Positions 1 through 6,965 of a stretch of DNA of 26,120 nucleotides are shown here, one piece after another (positions within the stretch are counted from its first letter, which is position 1; each line of letters begins with the position of its first letter). The translations under genes were made by a program, and so were the position numbers. The DNA is from an uncultured bacterium (lineage in GTDB: Bacteria; Bacteroidota; Bacteroidia; Bacteroidales; Marinifilaceae), in NCBI GenBank assembly GCA_905216195.1, contig CAJMSX010000051.1, positions 1 through 26,120 on the forward strand. The letters run 5' to 3'. The notes beneath the pieces were generated by a model that made no database searches, was not told where the DNA came from, and was given only the letters and a program-made list of their open reading frames with translations.

Positions 1-373
1 CGTCGGGAGACAATTGCGGATTTCTTTCCGGCCCGGGAGTAGAAGTCAGCCGTTTTCTCTCTTTCCCTTTTTCCCAATATATATCTCCGTCCTTTACGTA
101 TACTCTTCCGGTATACGTTCCTTCCTGAGACTCCGCCACATAAGGAGCTTCTTTACCGGTCCGGATGTCGACGGTCTTAAATTCATATCCCCCAGGACCG
201 TATGTCGCCGTAATATAGTGGTTTTTGTCCGCCCAACCGGTCACATAAGGTAAAGAAACTGTAATCCCCGCTTGTCCTTTTAAAATCTGCGCGTCGGTCA
301 GATCTTTCTTCTGAGCCGTTCCGGGAGTGCACCACCAACATACACATCCCAGCAAAATCATAAATCTGTACAT
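1..373 (-). CDS. S9 family (DPP-IV-like) serine peptidase, N-terminal part only
   Basis: The reading frame starts at the ATG on the minus strand ending at 373 and is open for 124 codons to the window edge, so the C-terminal part, with the catalytic alpha/beta-hydrolase domain, lies outside. Residues 1-21 look like a signal peptide (MYRFMILL, hydrophobic, ending near GTAQ). The rest resembles the first beta-propeller blades of Bacteroidota dipeptidyl-peptidase-IV-like proteins: WADKNHYI, a VDIRTGK repeat, GDIYWEK, RLTSTPG and a terminal NPQLSPD, matching the usual NPxLSPDG. Proteins of this family cleave dipeptides, often after proline, from peptides in the periplasm or at the cell surface. 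It follows permease A by 113 bp and has its own -7 box, so it may be transcribed separately. The family call rests on the propeller motifs only; another propeller protein cannot be excluded. Confidence 0.72.
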   Translation of the reverse strand, partial: MYRFMILLGCVCWWCTPGTAQKKDLTDAQILKGQAGITVSLPYVTGWADKNHYITATYGPGGYEFKTVDIRTGKEAPYVAESQEGTYTGRVYVKDGDIYWEKGKERKRLTSTPGPERNPQLSPD

Positions 374-410
374 ATTGTCGTTATTTAATTAGATAAAAAC
401 CATAATTAAA

Positions 411-418
411 CAAACGTA
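411..418 (-). promoter_or_regulatory. Candidate Bacteroidota -7 box for the S9 peptidase gene
   Basis: On the minus strand the sequence reads TACGTTTG, an exact match to the Bacteroidota primary sigma -7 consensus TAnnTTTG. It lies about 38 bp upstream of the S9 ATG, which would give a leader of roughly 30 nt. The expected -33 TTTG is not clear; the best candidate is a T-rich stretch about 20 bp further upstream. Confidence 0.5.
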
Positions 419-486
419 ACACTATTTTCCGGTTCTAAAAACACGGATACACAAATTAAGATAAAGTTAAGATTTTAACGGTCCTC

Positions 487-2826
487 TTATTCGGATTTCA
501 AAACCTCCACCGGATTGGCATTCGCTGATTTCCAGCTTTGCCAACTGATGGTCAGAAGCGTAATACCCAAGACCACTGTTCCCGCCAGCAGGAAGACCCA
601 GAGGGAAAGCGGCGTACGGTAAGCAAACCCTTCCAACCAGACCGACATGCCGTACCAAGCCAGCGGACAAGCTAGAATAAAGGAAACGAATACCAAACGG
701 AGAAAAGTGCGGTTCAGCAAAACCACCATTTGCCAGCTCGTGCCTCCGTTGACTTTCCGGATACCGATTTCTTTGGCCTTAAACCGGGCATTGAATAATA
801 TCAAGCCATACACTCCCATCAAAGCGATCAGAATGGTAGCCAAACCGAACACCTTGACCAGCATTCCCAAACGTTCCTCGTTCTGGTAAAGACCATTCAG
901 ATAATCGTCCAGAAATTTGACTTCACCTCCGTAGGTAGGCGAAAAATCGTGCACGACTTTACGGATGTGGGCCAAAGCTTCGTTCCGGGACTTGTCATTG
1001 ATTTTAATGTAGTAATAAGTGCCGGCCCAGTCTTCGTTTACGCCCAAAAGCAAAGGACGGATACTTTCCTGCATGGGAAGAATATTAAAATCTTTCAATA
1101 TCCTTCCGACCTTCATACCGGCCATCTCCTTACCCATCGGATCGAAGTTATACTTTTTCAGGAAAGTTTCGTTGACCATAGCCAGGCTATCGCGTGTCGA
1201 CACAAAACGATCTCCTTCTACCACCTGTATGCCGAAAAATTTCAGGTAATTGGCAGCCACCAGACTGACATCGCATTCCAACTGCTGATCCTCCCCGTTG
1301 ACGTTTGCCGTGAAAGTCCAATGCTGCATACCGGTATCACCGATCAGCTCGGAAGCGAAAGTGACATCACCGATCCCGGAATTACTCCGCAATTCGTTGA
1401 TAAAAGCATTTCGATTTTGACGGATATCCCGGTTCCCTTTCATATACACTACATGCTCTTTTTCGATTCCCCAGGGACGGTTTTTCATCAGATCCAACTG
1501 CCGGCTGATAAATAAGGTACAGATGATCAGAGTGACAGATACGGAATATTGGAAAACGACCAAAAAATTACGTAAAAATATTCCCCTCGGCGACAAAGCC
1601 TGAGAACCTTTCAATACCAAGGCGGGGGGGAAAGAAGTCATATAAAAAGCCGGATAACAACCTGCGATACACCCCATAAGGAGGCTCACTCCGGTCCCCA
1701 CCCACAACAAAGCCGGATGTGCAAAAGGATTTAAAGAATCGTATACCATCTCCTGTAGAGGAGTACATCCCAGCAAATAACACCACAAAAGGCCCAATAG
1801 AAAAGAAGCGAAAGCAAAAAGTACCGCTTCCGAAACCACACACCCCCGCAGGAAACGATTGGTCGCCCCGAACGTTTTTTGAGTATTCAGATTTTTTATA
1901 CGCGAAGGAGCCAAAGCCGTCGAAAAATTGACGAAATTGACAAAAGCGACCACCAGCACCAATATTCCGATCAGTAAAAGAACATTCGTCATAGCCCGGT
2001 TCCCGCTGGCTTCGTGCCAATGCCGGGAATCCGAAAAATAAATGGCTTTCAAAGGGGTGAAGGTTATATCCAACTGAGACATAAACTTCTCTCTGTTTCC
2101 CTTGGCGGCTATGACCCCATCCAGACCGCGCAATTTCGCTTCCAGCTGTTGGAAATCCGTTCCCTCCGGAATGACATAATAGGTATCGTAATTCCATTGA
2201 TACCAACCGTTGCCGGATGCAAACTGCTTGGCATAAGGGATGTTCTGAAAAGTCGAATTGGAGGGCACATCCCGGTAAACCGCAGCTATGGTCATTTCCT
2301 GGGTTCCTCCCACTAAAACGGTTTTGCCAACCGCATCCGTTCCCCCGAAATACTTCTGGGCCAGATGAAACGGCAGGAGTAAATTATCTTTAGTGGTCAG
2401 AGCTTGCCGGTAATCCCCGGCTATCACGTCCAAATCGAACACCTGCACGATGGAAGTATCCGCATAACCGCATCCCTCCTCAAAAGCGTCCATTTCCCCA
2501 TCCGGCTGGATCACCGTAAAATCCGTTTTACCGAAAGGTTTCCCAATGATACAGGAAAAAGTCAGTTCGGGAATCTCCGCTTTTATAGTTTCGTATAAGG
2601 GTTTAGGCACTATACAAGAAAACGGCTTACCCGATTCCTGCCTCACCTCCAGGCGGTAAATCCGATCGGCTTTGGGAAAAGAAGCGTTATAACTATATTC
2701 GTAATTCACTTGTATCAATATAGCTAAAAATACGGCGAACGCAACCGATAAACCGGCAATATTCAATATACTGGCTCCCCGGGAACGCTTCAATACGTTG
2801 AGAAAATTCTTATAAATCCGAATCAT
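487..2826 (-). CDS. ABC transporter permease, MacB/FtsX-like, duplicated 8-TM form (permease A)
   Basis: This inner-membrane permease of 779 residues has no ATP-binding domain and should need a separate ABC ATPase. Approximate segments: TM1 at 21-41, MacB-type periplasmic domain 45-280, TM2 280-302, TM3 330-353, TM4 371-396, TM5 420-440, second periplasmic domain 445-655, TM6-TM8 658-761. The second half keeps the cytoplasmic coupling motif KEIGIRKVNGG and the protein ends NPVEVLKSE. The equivalent first-half motif is degenerate (NTQKTFGA, about 314-321). I chose the ATG ending at 2826. The open frame extends seven codons upstream to a TTG, but that TTG lies inside a 17-bp tandem repeat, while this ATG gives the MIRIYKNFL start matching permeases D and E. 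It lies downstream of B with a gap of 65 bp, probably in one operon. It belongs to the A/D/E subfamily. The substrate is unknown. Confidence 0.9.
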   Translation of the reverse strand: MIRIYKNFLNVLKRSRGASILNIAGLSVAFAVFLAILIQVNYEYSYNASFPKADRIYRLEVRQESGKPFSCIVPKPLYETIKAEIPELTFSCIIGKPFGKTDFTVIQPDGEMDAFEEGCGYADTSIVQVFDLDVIAGDYRQALTTKDNLLLPFHLAQKYFGGTDAVGKTVLVGGTQEMTIAAVYRDVPSNSTFQNIPYAKQFASGNGWYQWNYDTYYVIPEGTDFQQLEAKLRGLDGVIAAKGNREKFMSQLDITFTPLKAIYFSDSRHWHEASGNRAMTNVLLLIGILVLVVAFVNFVNFSTALAPSRIKNLNTQKTFGATNRFLRGCVVSEAVLFAFASFLLGLLWCYLLGCTPLQEMVYDSLNPFAHPALLWVGTGVSLLMGCIAGCYPAFYMTSFPPALVLKGSQALSPRGIFLRNFLVVFQYSVSVTLIICTLFISRQLDLMKNRPWGIEKEHVVYMKGNRDIRQNRNAFINELRSNSGIGDVTFASELIGDTGMQHWTFTANVNGEDQQLECDVSLVAANYLKFFGIQVVEGDRFVSTRDSLAMVNETFLKKYNFDPMGKEMAGMKVGRILKDFNILPMQESIRPLLLGVNEDWAGTYYYIKINDKSRNEALAHIRKVVHDFSPTYGGEVKFLDDYLNGLYQNEERLGMLVKVFGLATILIALMGVYGLILFNARFKAKEIGIRKVNGGTSWQMVVLLNRTFLRLVFVSFILACPLAWYGMSVWLEGFAYRTPLSLWVFLLAGTVVLGITLLTISWQSWKSANANPVEVLKSE

Positions 2827-2831
2827 GGCAC

Positions 2832-2865
2832 TATGTATTAAATTCAAATATGTATTAAATTCAAA
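2832..2865. repeat. Perfect tandem duplication of 17 bp in the A leader
   Basis: The unit TATGTATTAAATTCAAA (plus strand) occurs twice head to tail, at 2832-2848 and 2849-2865, with no mismatch. It sits in the B-A gap just upstream of the ATG of permease A. Because 17 is not a multiple of three, it breaks upstream frames. It also moves the purine-rich AGGAAGG (minus strand) 17 bp further from the start codon. It looks like a recent slippage duplication, and copy number may vary between strains. Confidence 0.9.
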
Positions 2866-2891
2866 CCTTCCTAAATTTTACCCCATCGGTT

Positions 2892-5225
2892 TTATTCGCT
2901 TTTTAAAGATTTTACCGGATTGGTAACGGCGGCCCCGTAGCTGCGTAAAGCCACCGTAAGCAAGATAACACCCAGGGTAATGACCGTCCCTCCGGCAAAA
3001 AGCCACCAACTCAAAGGCAAGCGGAAAGCAAACTGCTCCAGCCAGCGATGCCCCAGAACGTAAGCCCCCGCCAACCCCAGGGGTAAGGTAAACAAAGCCA
3101 GCCAACCGGCGTCTTTCCACAACAGGCCGATCACATCGGCAACCGTAGCCCCGTTCACTTTCCGTACCGCAATTTCTTTCGTCCGCCGCGCCACTTCATC
3201 CCCCACAAAACCGATCAGCCCCAGGATGGTAATGGCAAAAGCCAGGAGCCCCACGATCAAAACCACATTCCGCATGTAATTCACTTCGGAATACCCGTCT
3301 ATAAGCTGGTCTTCATAACTGTACACCACAGGTTGCTGATCCGGTACGACTTTCTCCAGACAATTTTTTATCGTCTCTAAATTTTCAGGACTCTCTGCTT
3401 GCAAACGAATCAAAACATACAAAGGAGAATCTTCCGCTACCGATCCCGCGGGGTCCAGGTATTCCATCATAAAAGGAGCCTGCGGCTTGTAGAGAGAATT
3501 GACGCTGAAATTCCGGCAAATACTCAATAAGACGGTTTCCCCGTAGTCCGAAACGAAAATTTCTCCCGGCTGTAATTGTAATTTTTTTATAAATTGCTCA
3601 TTGACGATAGCTTTATGATTCATCCGGAACTCCTCTTTTATCCGGCTGCCTTCCAAAACCGCCACCTGCATCACTTCCAGAAAATCTTCATCGGCCATAA
3701 TCCAACGGGTGGAAAATAAGCTGTGTTTTTTCCCCGCGGGAGTGATTGCATTCCCGGACAATCCTCCTATAGGCACATCCAAGGTAACGGATACGCCTTC
3801 CACAAAGGGGAAACGGCTCAATTCACTTTTTACTTTAAAAGCTTCGTTCCCTCCGGCCTTATTTTGTATCTGAGTAAAATACAAACCTTGCGGCCGATAA
3901 CCCAAATCTTTATTTATCAACAAATTATATTGTCCGTCGAAAATAATCAACAACGTAATCAAAAAAACAGCCAACACAAATTGTACGCCCAGCAAAGCCC
4001 GCTTCCACACTTTCCGCCCGCCGCTTACCTGCCGGAATACCTGCATAACGGAAACAGCAGAAAATATTCGTGCCGGCAACACTCCCGCCAAGAACAAAAG
4101 CAATAAGGCCACAATCCCGATTACCCACAAATTTCGCCAGGCGAATAAAGTTTCCAACGAAACATACAGTTGGGATTCGATCGTCCGGTTGAAAACCACC
4201 AATACCAAACCCGACAAAACCAAAGCGATTCCCAACAATACTCCGGTTTCGGTAACAAACATCCGAAAGATATCTTTCCGACTGGCCCCGTTGACTTTAT
4301 GTACTCCTATCAACCGGGACCTGACCACCAGGGAAGAAACAGAAATCAGCACATAATTCAGAGCCGAAACCAAAAGCACGATAAAAGCCAGCAAACTGAG
4401 TAACCAGACCTTCTCCATCACTCCGTCTCCACCGTATTTCGTATAGATCTCAGCCAAAGGTTGGAGAAACACCTTGAACCCGGCTTTTTCATAGGAAATT
4501 CCCCTGTATTTTTCAACCATAACCGGTATACGGGCGTACACCTGCTCCGCAGCGGATCCTTCCACCAGCCGGACATACGTATTGAAAGCGTCTCCGCCTC
4601 CCCAACCCATAAACATTTTTTCTTTCAGATTTTCAAAAGACTTCACCGCATCGAAATGTAAATGCGTATTTTCCGGCAGATCGGCAAATACTCCCGCCAC
4701 CGTATACGTTTCGCCTTCACTGACCAAAGTCTTTCCTACCGGATCCTCTTTTGCGAACACCCGTCCGGCAAACTCGGCGGATATAAAAACATTTCCTTTG
4801 ATTCCCAACTCTTCCTCCGGCCGGCCTGAAATAACCGGATAACCGAACAAGCGAAAGAAAACGGTATCGGCATAAATCGTACGAAAGTGGAATACCTCAT
4901 CTCCATACTTATACCCCGCCTCCCCTTCGTTCCTCAGGCAAGTGGCATACTCCACCTCAGGCATATCCGCTTTCATCGAAGCTGCTACCGGCTGAAAAGT
5001 ATAGGGAGACTGATCCGATTCCTTATCTCCCATTGATCTGAACCACAATCCCACCCGGAAAATCCGGTCACCTTCGGGCTGGAAATCGTCAAACGACAAC
5101 TGAAAAGCATTATACGTAAATAACAAAACCGCAACCGCCAATCCCAGCGTCAATGAGATGAGTTTAATCAGGGTATTTCCCCGAAAACGAAAAATATTCC
5201 GAAGTACGTAATGCAAGTTTTTCAT
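2892..5225 (-). CDS. ABC transporter permease, MacB/FtsX-like, duplicated 8-TM form (permease B)
   Basis: A 777-residue inner-membrane permease, of the same subfamily as J1 and J2 on the other strand (shared N-terminal layout, GDEVARRTKEIAVRKVNGA near the end). TM1 about 18-38; MacB-type periplasmic domain 45-268 with FFRLFGYPVISG and LPENTHLHF; TM2 273-295; TM3 326-346; TM4 365-386; TM5 410-430; second periplasmic domain 435-650; TM6-8 to the C-terminus, which reads NPVKSLKSE. Both coupling motifs are preserved: LIGVHKVNGAS at 305-315 and KEIAVRKVNGA from 683. No Walker motif is present. The ATG ending at 5225 is the natural start (MKNLHYVLRN). The 234-bp gap upstream, with direct and inverted repeats, suggests that B opens its own transcription unit, followed by A. 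The partner ATPase is not in the window. Confidence 0.9.
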   Translation of the reverse strand: MKNLHYVLRNIFRFRGNTLIKLISLTLGLAVAVLLFTYNAFQLSFDDFQPEGDRIFRVGLWFRSMGDKESDQSPYTFQPVAASMKADMPEVEYATCLRNEGEAGYKYGDEVFHFRTIYADTVFFRLFGYPVISGRPEEELGIKGNVFISAEFAGRVFAKEDPVGKTLVSEGETYTVAGVFADLPENTHLHFDAVKSFENLKEKMFMGWGGGDAFNTYVRLVEGSAAEQVYARIPVMVEKYRGISYEKAGFKVFLQPLAEIYTKYGGDGVMEKVWLLSLLAFIVLLVSALNYVLISVSSLVVRSRLIGVHKVNGASRKDIFRMFVTETGVLLGIALVLSGLVLVVFNRTIESQLYVSLETLFAWRNLWVIGIVALLLLFLAGVLPARIFSAVSVMQVFRQVSGGRKVWKRALLGVQFVLAVFLITLLIIFDGQYNLLINKDLGYRPQGLYFTQIQNKAGGNEAFKVKSELSRFPFVEGVSVTLDVPIGGLSGNAITPAGKKHSLFSTRWIMADEDFLEVMQVAVLEGSRIKEEFRMNHKAIVNEQFIKKLQLQPGEIFVSDYGETVLLSICRNFSVNSLYKPQAPFMMEYLDPAGSVAEDSPLYVLIRLQAESPENLETIKNCLEKVVPDQQPVVYSYEDQLIDGYSEVNYMRNVVLIVGLLAFAITILGLIGFVGDEVARRTKEIAVRKVNGATVADVIGLLWKDAGWLALFTLPLGLAGAYVLGHRWLEQFAFRLPLSWWLFAGGTVITLGVILLTVALRSYGAAVTNPVKSLKSE

Positions 5226-5287
5226 AAAATGCTCCTGTTTTATAAATAGGGACTTCCCTCTTCATTCGTCCACATATTTTTAACAAA

Positions 5288-5318
5288 ATATATACCAAAC
5301 TAATAAATAGGTATATAT
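5288..5318. promoter_or_regulatory. Inverted repeat upstream of permease B, possible operator
   Basis: ATATATACC at 5288-5296 is the exact reverse complement of GGTATATAT at 5310-5318. The arms are 9 bp with a 13-bp AT-rich spacer, so the centres are 22 bp apart. It lies 63-93 bp upstream of the B start codon. On the minus strand the spacer and one arm contain TTAGTTTG, one mismatch from the -7 consensus, so a dimeric regulator bound here could act on promoter access. The AT-richness of the area raises the chance of coincidence. Confidence 0.4.
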
Positions 5319-5361
5319 CAATAATTTATCCTAACAAAAGAAAGAAAATGATGTAAAATTA

Positions 5362-5390
5362 TTAGACATAGTTTGCCTATTTTTTAGACA
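5362..5390 (-). promoter_or_regulatory. Pair of TGTCTAA heptamers, 22 bp apart, upstream of permease B
   Basis: On the minus strand TGTCTAA occurs at 5390-5384 and again at 5368-5362, in the same orientation and exactly 22 bp (two helical turns) apart. This is about 137-165 bp upstream of the B start. The same pair with identical spacing occurs at 18400-18428 between H and I. Direct repeats two turns apart are typical of binding sites for tandemly bound regulators, for example LytTR-type response regulators. No such regulator is encoded in the window. Confidence 0.5.
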
Positions 5391-5459
5391 GAAAAACTTT
5401 CTTCTGCCTTCCTTCCTCTCAAGCAATAAAAGAGACTTCTTGTTGATCTGTTTCCGAAG

Positions 5460-6896
5460 TTAATTTTCGGGAATCCCGCTCAAACGCCTCACCAGCTCGC
5501 GTGCGAAATCCGTACGGAACTCCAGGCGGTCGTAATCGAGACGCTGCCAGGTATCGGTAGGCCGGTGCAAATCTTCATGTGAACCGCTGTAAAGGAAAAG
5601 AGCCGGAATTCCTTTCACCCGGAAAGTTTCGTGGTCGGAAGAAAAACCGACGGGTGGTGTGAACTGGGGGAAGAGAGCGTATTTCCCGGACAACTCTTTC
5701 AGGATACCGGCAAACAACACGTCTTCCACATCTCCGAAAACATACAATTGCTTATGTTTTTTTTTCAATTTCTCGTCGATACGTCCCATCATATCGATAT
5801 TGACGTTTCCGAAAATATCCAGACCGACCGCTGTCGAATCCAAAAAATAGCTACTGCCTAACAGTCCTTTTTCCTCACCGACCAGAGCTGCAAATACAAT
5901 GTTACAAACCGGTTTTCGGCCCGAAGCAATGACATCGGCCGCAACGCCCAATAATGCAGCTACTCCGGAAGCATTATCGTCGGCGCCGGGATAGATGATG
6001 CCGTTTTGCTTTCCCAAATGGTCGTAATGAGCCGTAACGACCAGCGTACGATCGGTAAGCGGCTCTCCTCGGACCACAGCGGTAACATTAGCCACCTGCA
6101 CGGGTTTTCGGATTCTTTTGCACAGCACTTTTATCCGTACAGCAGAAATCGTCCCGATATCTGTCGTCTTTCGGAGACTTTTCACACTTTTCCCGAACAT
6201 TTCGGCCAACTCTCCACTGCGGAAATAAAATTCTCCCGTCTCTTTTTCGGGAACCGGAGCATAATAGATATCCGAGGTCCCGATCACCAACCGCTTTTCT
6301 TCCGGATCGAGTGAATACCTTTTAGCCAAAAGATGATTCTTCAGGGTCTGGCGCATACTCTCAAATTGCAGTTCATTATCCGGATTCGCATAAAAAACCG
6401 CATACGCACCACGCTTGGCTAAAAAACGGGTCAACGAAAACGTACTTCTCAGCCGGGGTACAAAAAAAGCGATAACTTTATCCTGCAAGTCCATTTCTTT
6501 CAACAAAGCTGTATCGCCTGTTCCGCCGAAAATCATTTCTCTTTCCACTTCTTCATTCTGGGTGAAACGACGGGAAGAGCAAAACATCTCTTCAAAATCC
6601 CCGTATATTTTCTCACCGCACTTCACGGTACACCGTTCCCGGTAAGTAATAAACAGCGAGAACGGATTTAGGAAATCACCGCCCTTTAACGGCTGCAAAT
6701 TCAACTCCCGGAATTTTTCTTCCAGGTACAATGCGGCTTTTTCTCCCCCGGCTTCTCCGGTACCCCGGCCTTCAAATTCTGAGGAAGAAAGTTCCTGTAC
6801 ATAGCGTTTGAGCTCCTTTTTCCCGATCTTTTGCGCTTTCGCCGGAAAATACCAAGCCAAGCCGGCCCACAAAAAAATAAAAAAAATGCATCTCAT
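5460..6896 (-). CDS. M28 family zinc aminopeptidase, secreted
   Basis: A 478-residue exported metallopeptidase expected to remove N-terminal residues from peptides in the periplasm, using two zinc ions. Residues 1-21 form a signal peptide (FFIFLWAGLAWYFPAKA). The catalytic domain starts near 265. Visible M28 residues: H290 in TAHYDHLG, D306 in GADDNASG, E341/E342 in LVGEEKG (catalytic base and zinc ligand), D368 in NIDMMGR, and H444 in LHRPTDTW. All five expected zinc or catalytic positions are present, so it should be active. Residues 120-250 form an insert that may be a divergent PA-like domain; this is inferred from position. It sits between permeases D (69 bp upstream) and B (234 bp downstream), and the upstream gap is almost filled by a strong hairpin. 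Substrate specificity cannot be read from the sequence. Confidence 0.9.
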   Translation of the reverse strand: MRCIFFIFLWAGLAWYFPAKAQKIGKKELKRYVQELSSSEFEGRGTGEAGGEKAALYLEEKFRELNLQPLKGGDFLNPFSLFITYRERCTVKCGEKIYGDFEEMFCSSRRFTQNEEVEREMIFGGTGDTALLKEMDLQDKVIAFFVPRLRSTFSLTRFLAKRGAYAVFYANPDNELQFESMRQTLKNHLLAKRYSLDPEEKRLVIGTSDIYYAPVPEKETGEFYFRSGELAEMFGKSVKSLRKTTDIGTISAVRIKVLCKRIRKPVQVANVTAVVRGEPLTDRTLVVTAHYDHLGKQNGIIYPGADDNASGVAALLGVAADVIASGRKPVCNIVFAALVGEEKGLLGSSYFLDSTAVGLDIFGNVNIDMMGRIDEKLKKKHKQLYVFGDVEDVLFAGILKELSGKYALFPQFTPPVGFSSDHETFRVKGIPALFLYSGSHEDLHRPTDTWQRLDYDRLEFRTDFARELVRRLSGIPEN

Positions 6897-6915
6897 AAGC
6901 TTCTTTTTAGAACAG

Positions 6916-6960
6916 GGGGACGGGGCTAAGGTGCGATAGTGGTTCCTATACCCCGTCCCC
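6916..6960 (-). promoter_or_regulatory. GC-rich hairpin between permease D and the M28 peptidase
   Basis: GGGGACGGGG at 6916-6925 and CCCCGTCCCC at 6951-6960 are perfect 10-bp complementary arms with a 25-nt loop; an inner AGG/CCT pair could extend the stem. It begins 5 bp after the stop codon of D in the direction of transcription and ends about 20 nt before the ATG of the M28 gene. No U-tract follows directly (CTGTTCTAAAAAG), so it is not a standard intrinsic terminator. It may be a weak terminator, an mRNA stabilising or processing stem protecting the 3' end of the upstream transcript, or a structure affecting translation of the peptidase. Confidence 0.6.
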
Positions 6961-6965
6961 AGCCG

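Noticed and set aside
949..1515. Open frames of 100-226 codons opposite or out of frame to the permeases (949-1515, 1568-2206, 10958-11554, 20608-21288)
   Set aside because: They overlap well-supported permease genes completely, lack recognisable domains, and are rich in Arg, His, Ser and Pro as typical of shadow frames in this sequence.
2827..2847. Seven-codon N-terminal extension of permease A from a TTG
   Set aside because: The TTG lies inside the 17-bp tandem repeat, and D and E start at the equivalent of the downstream ATG.
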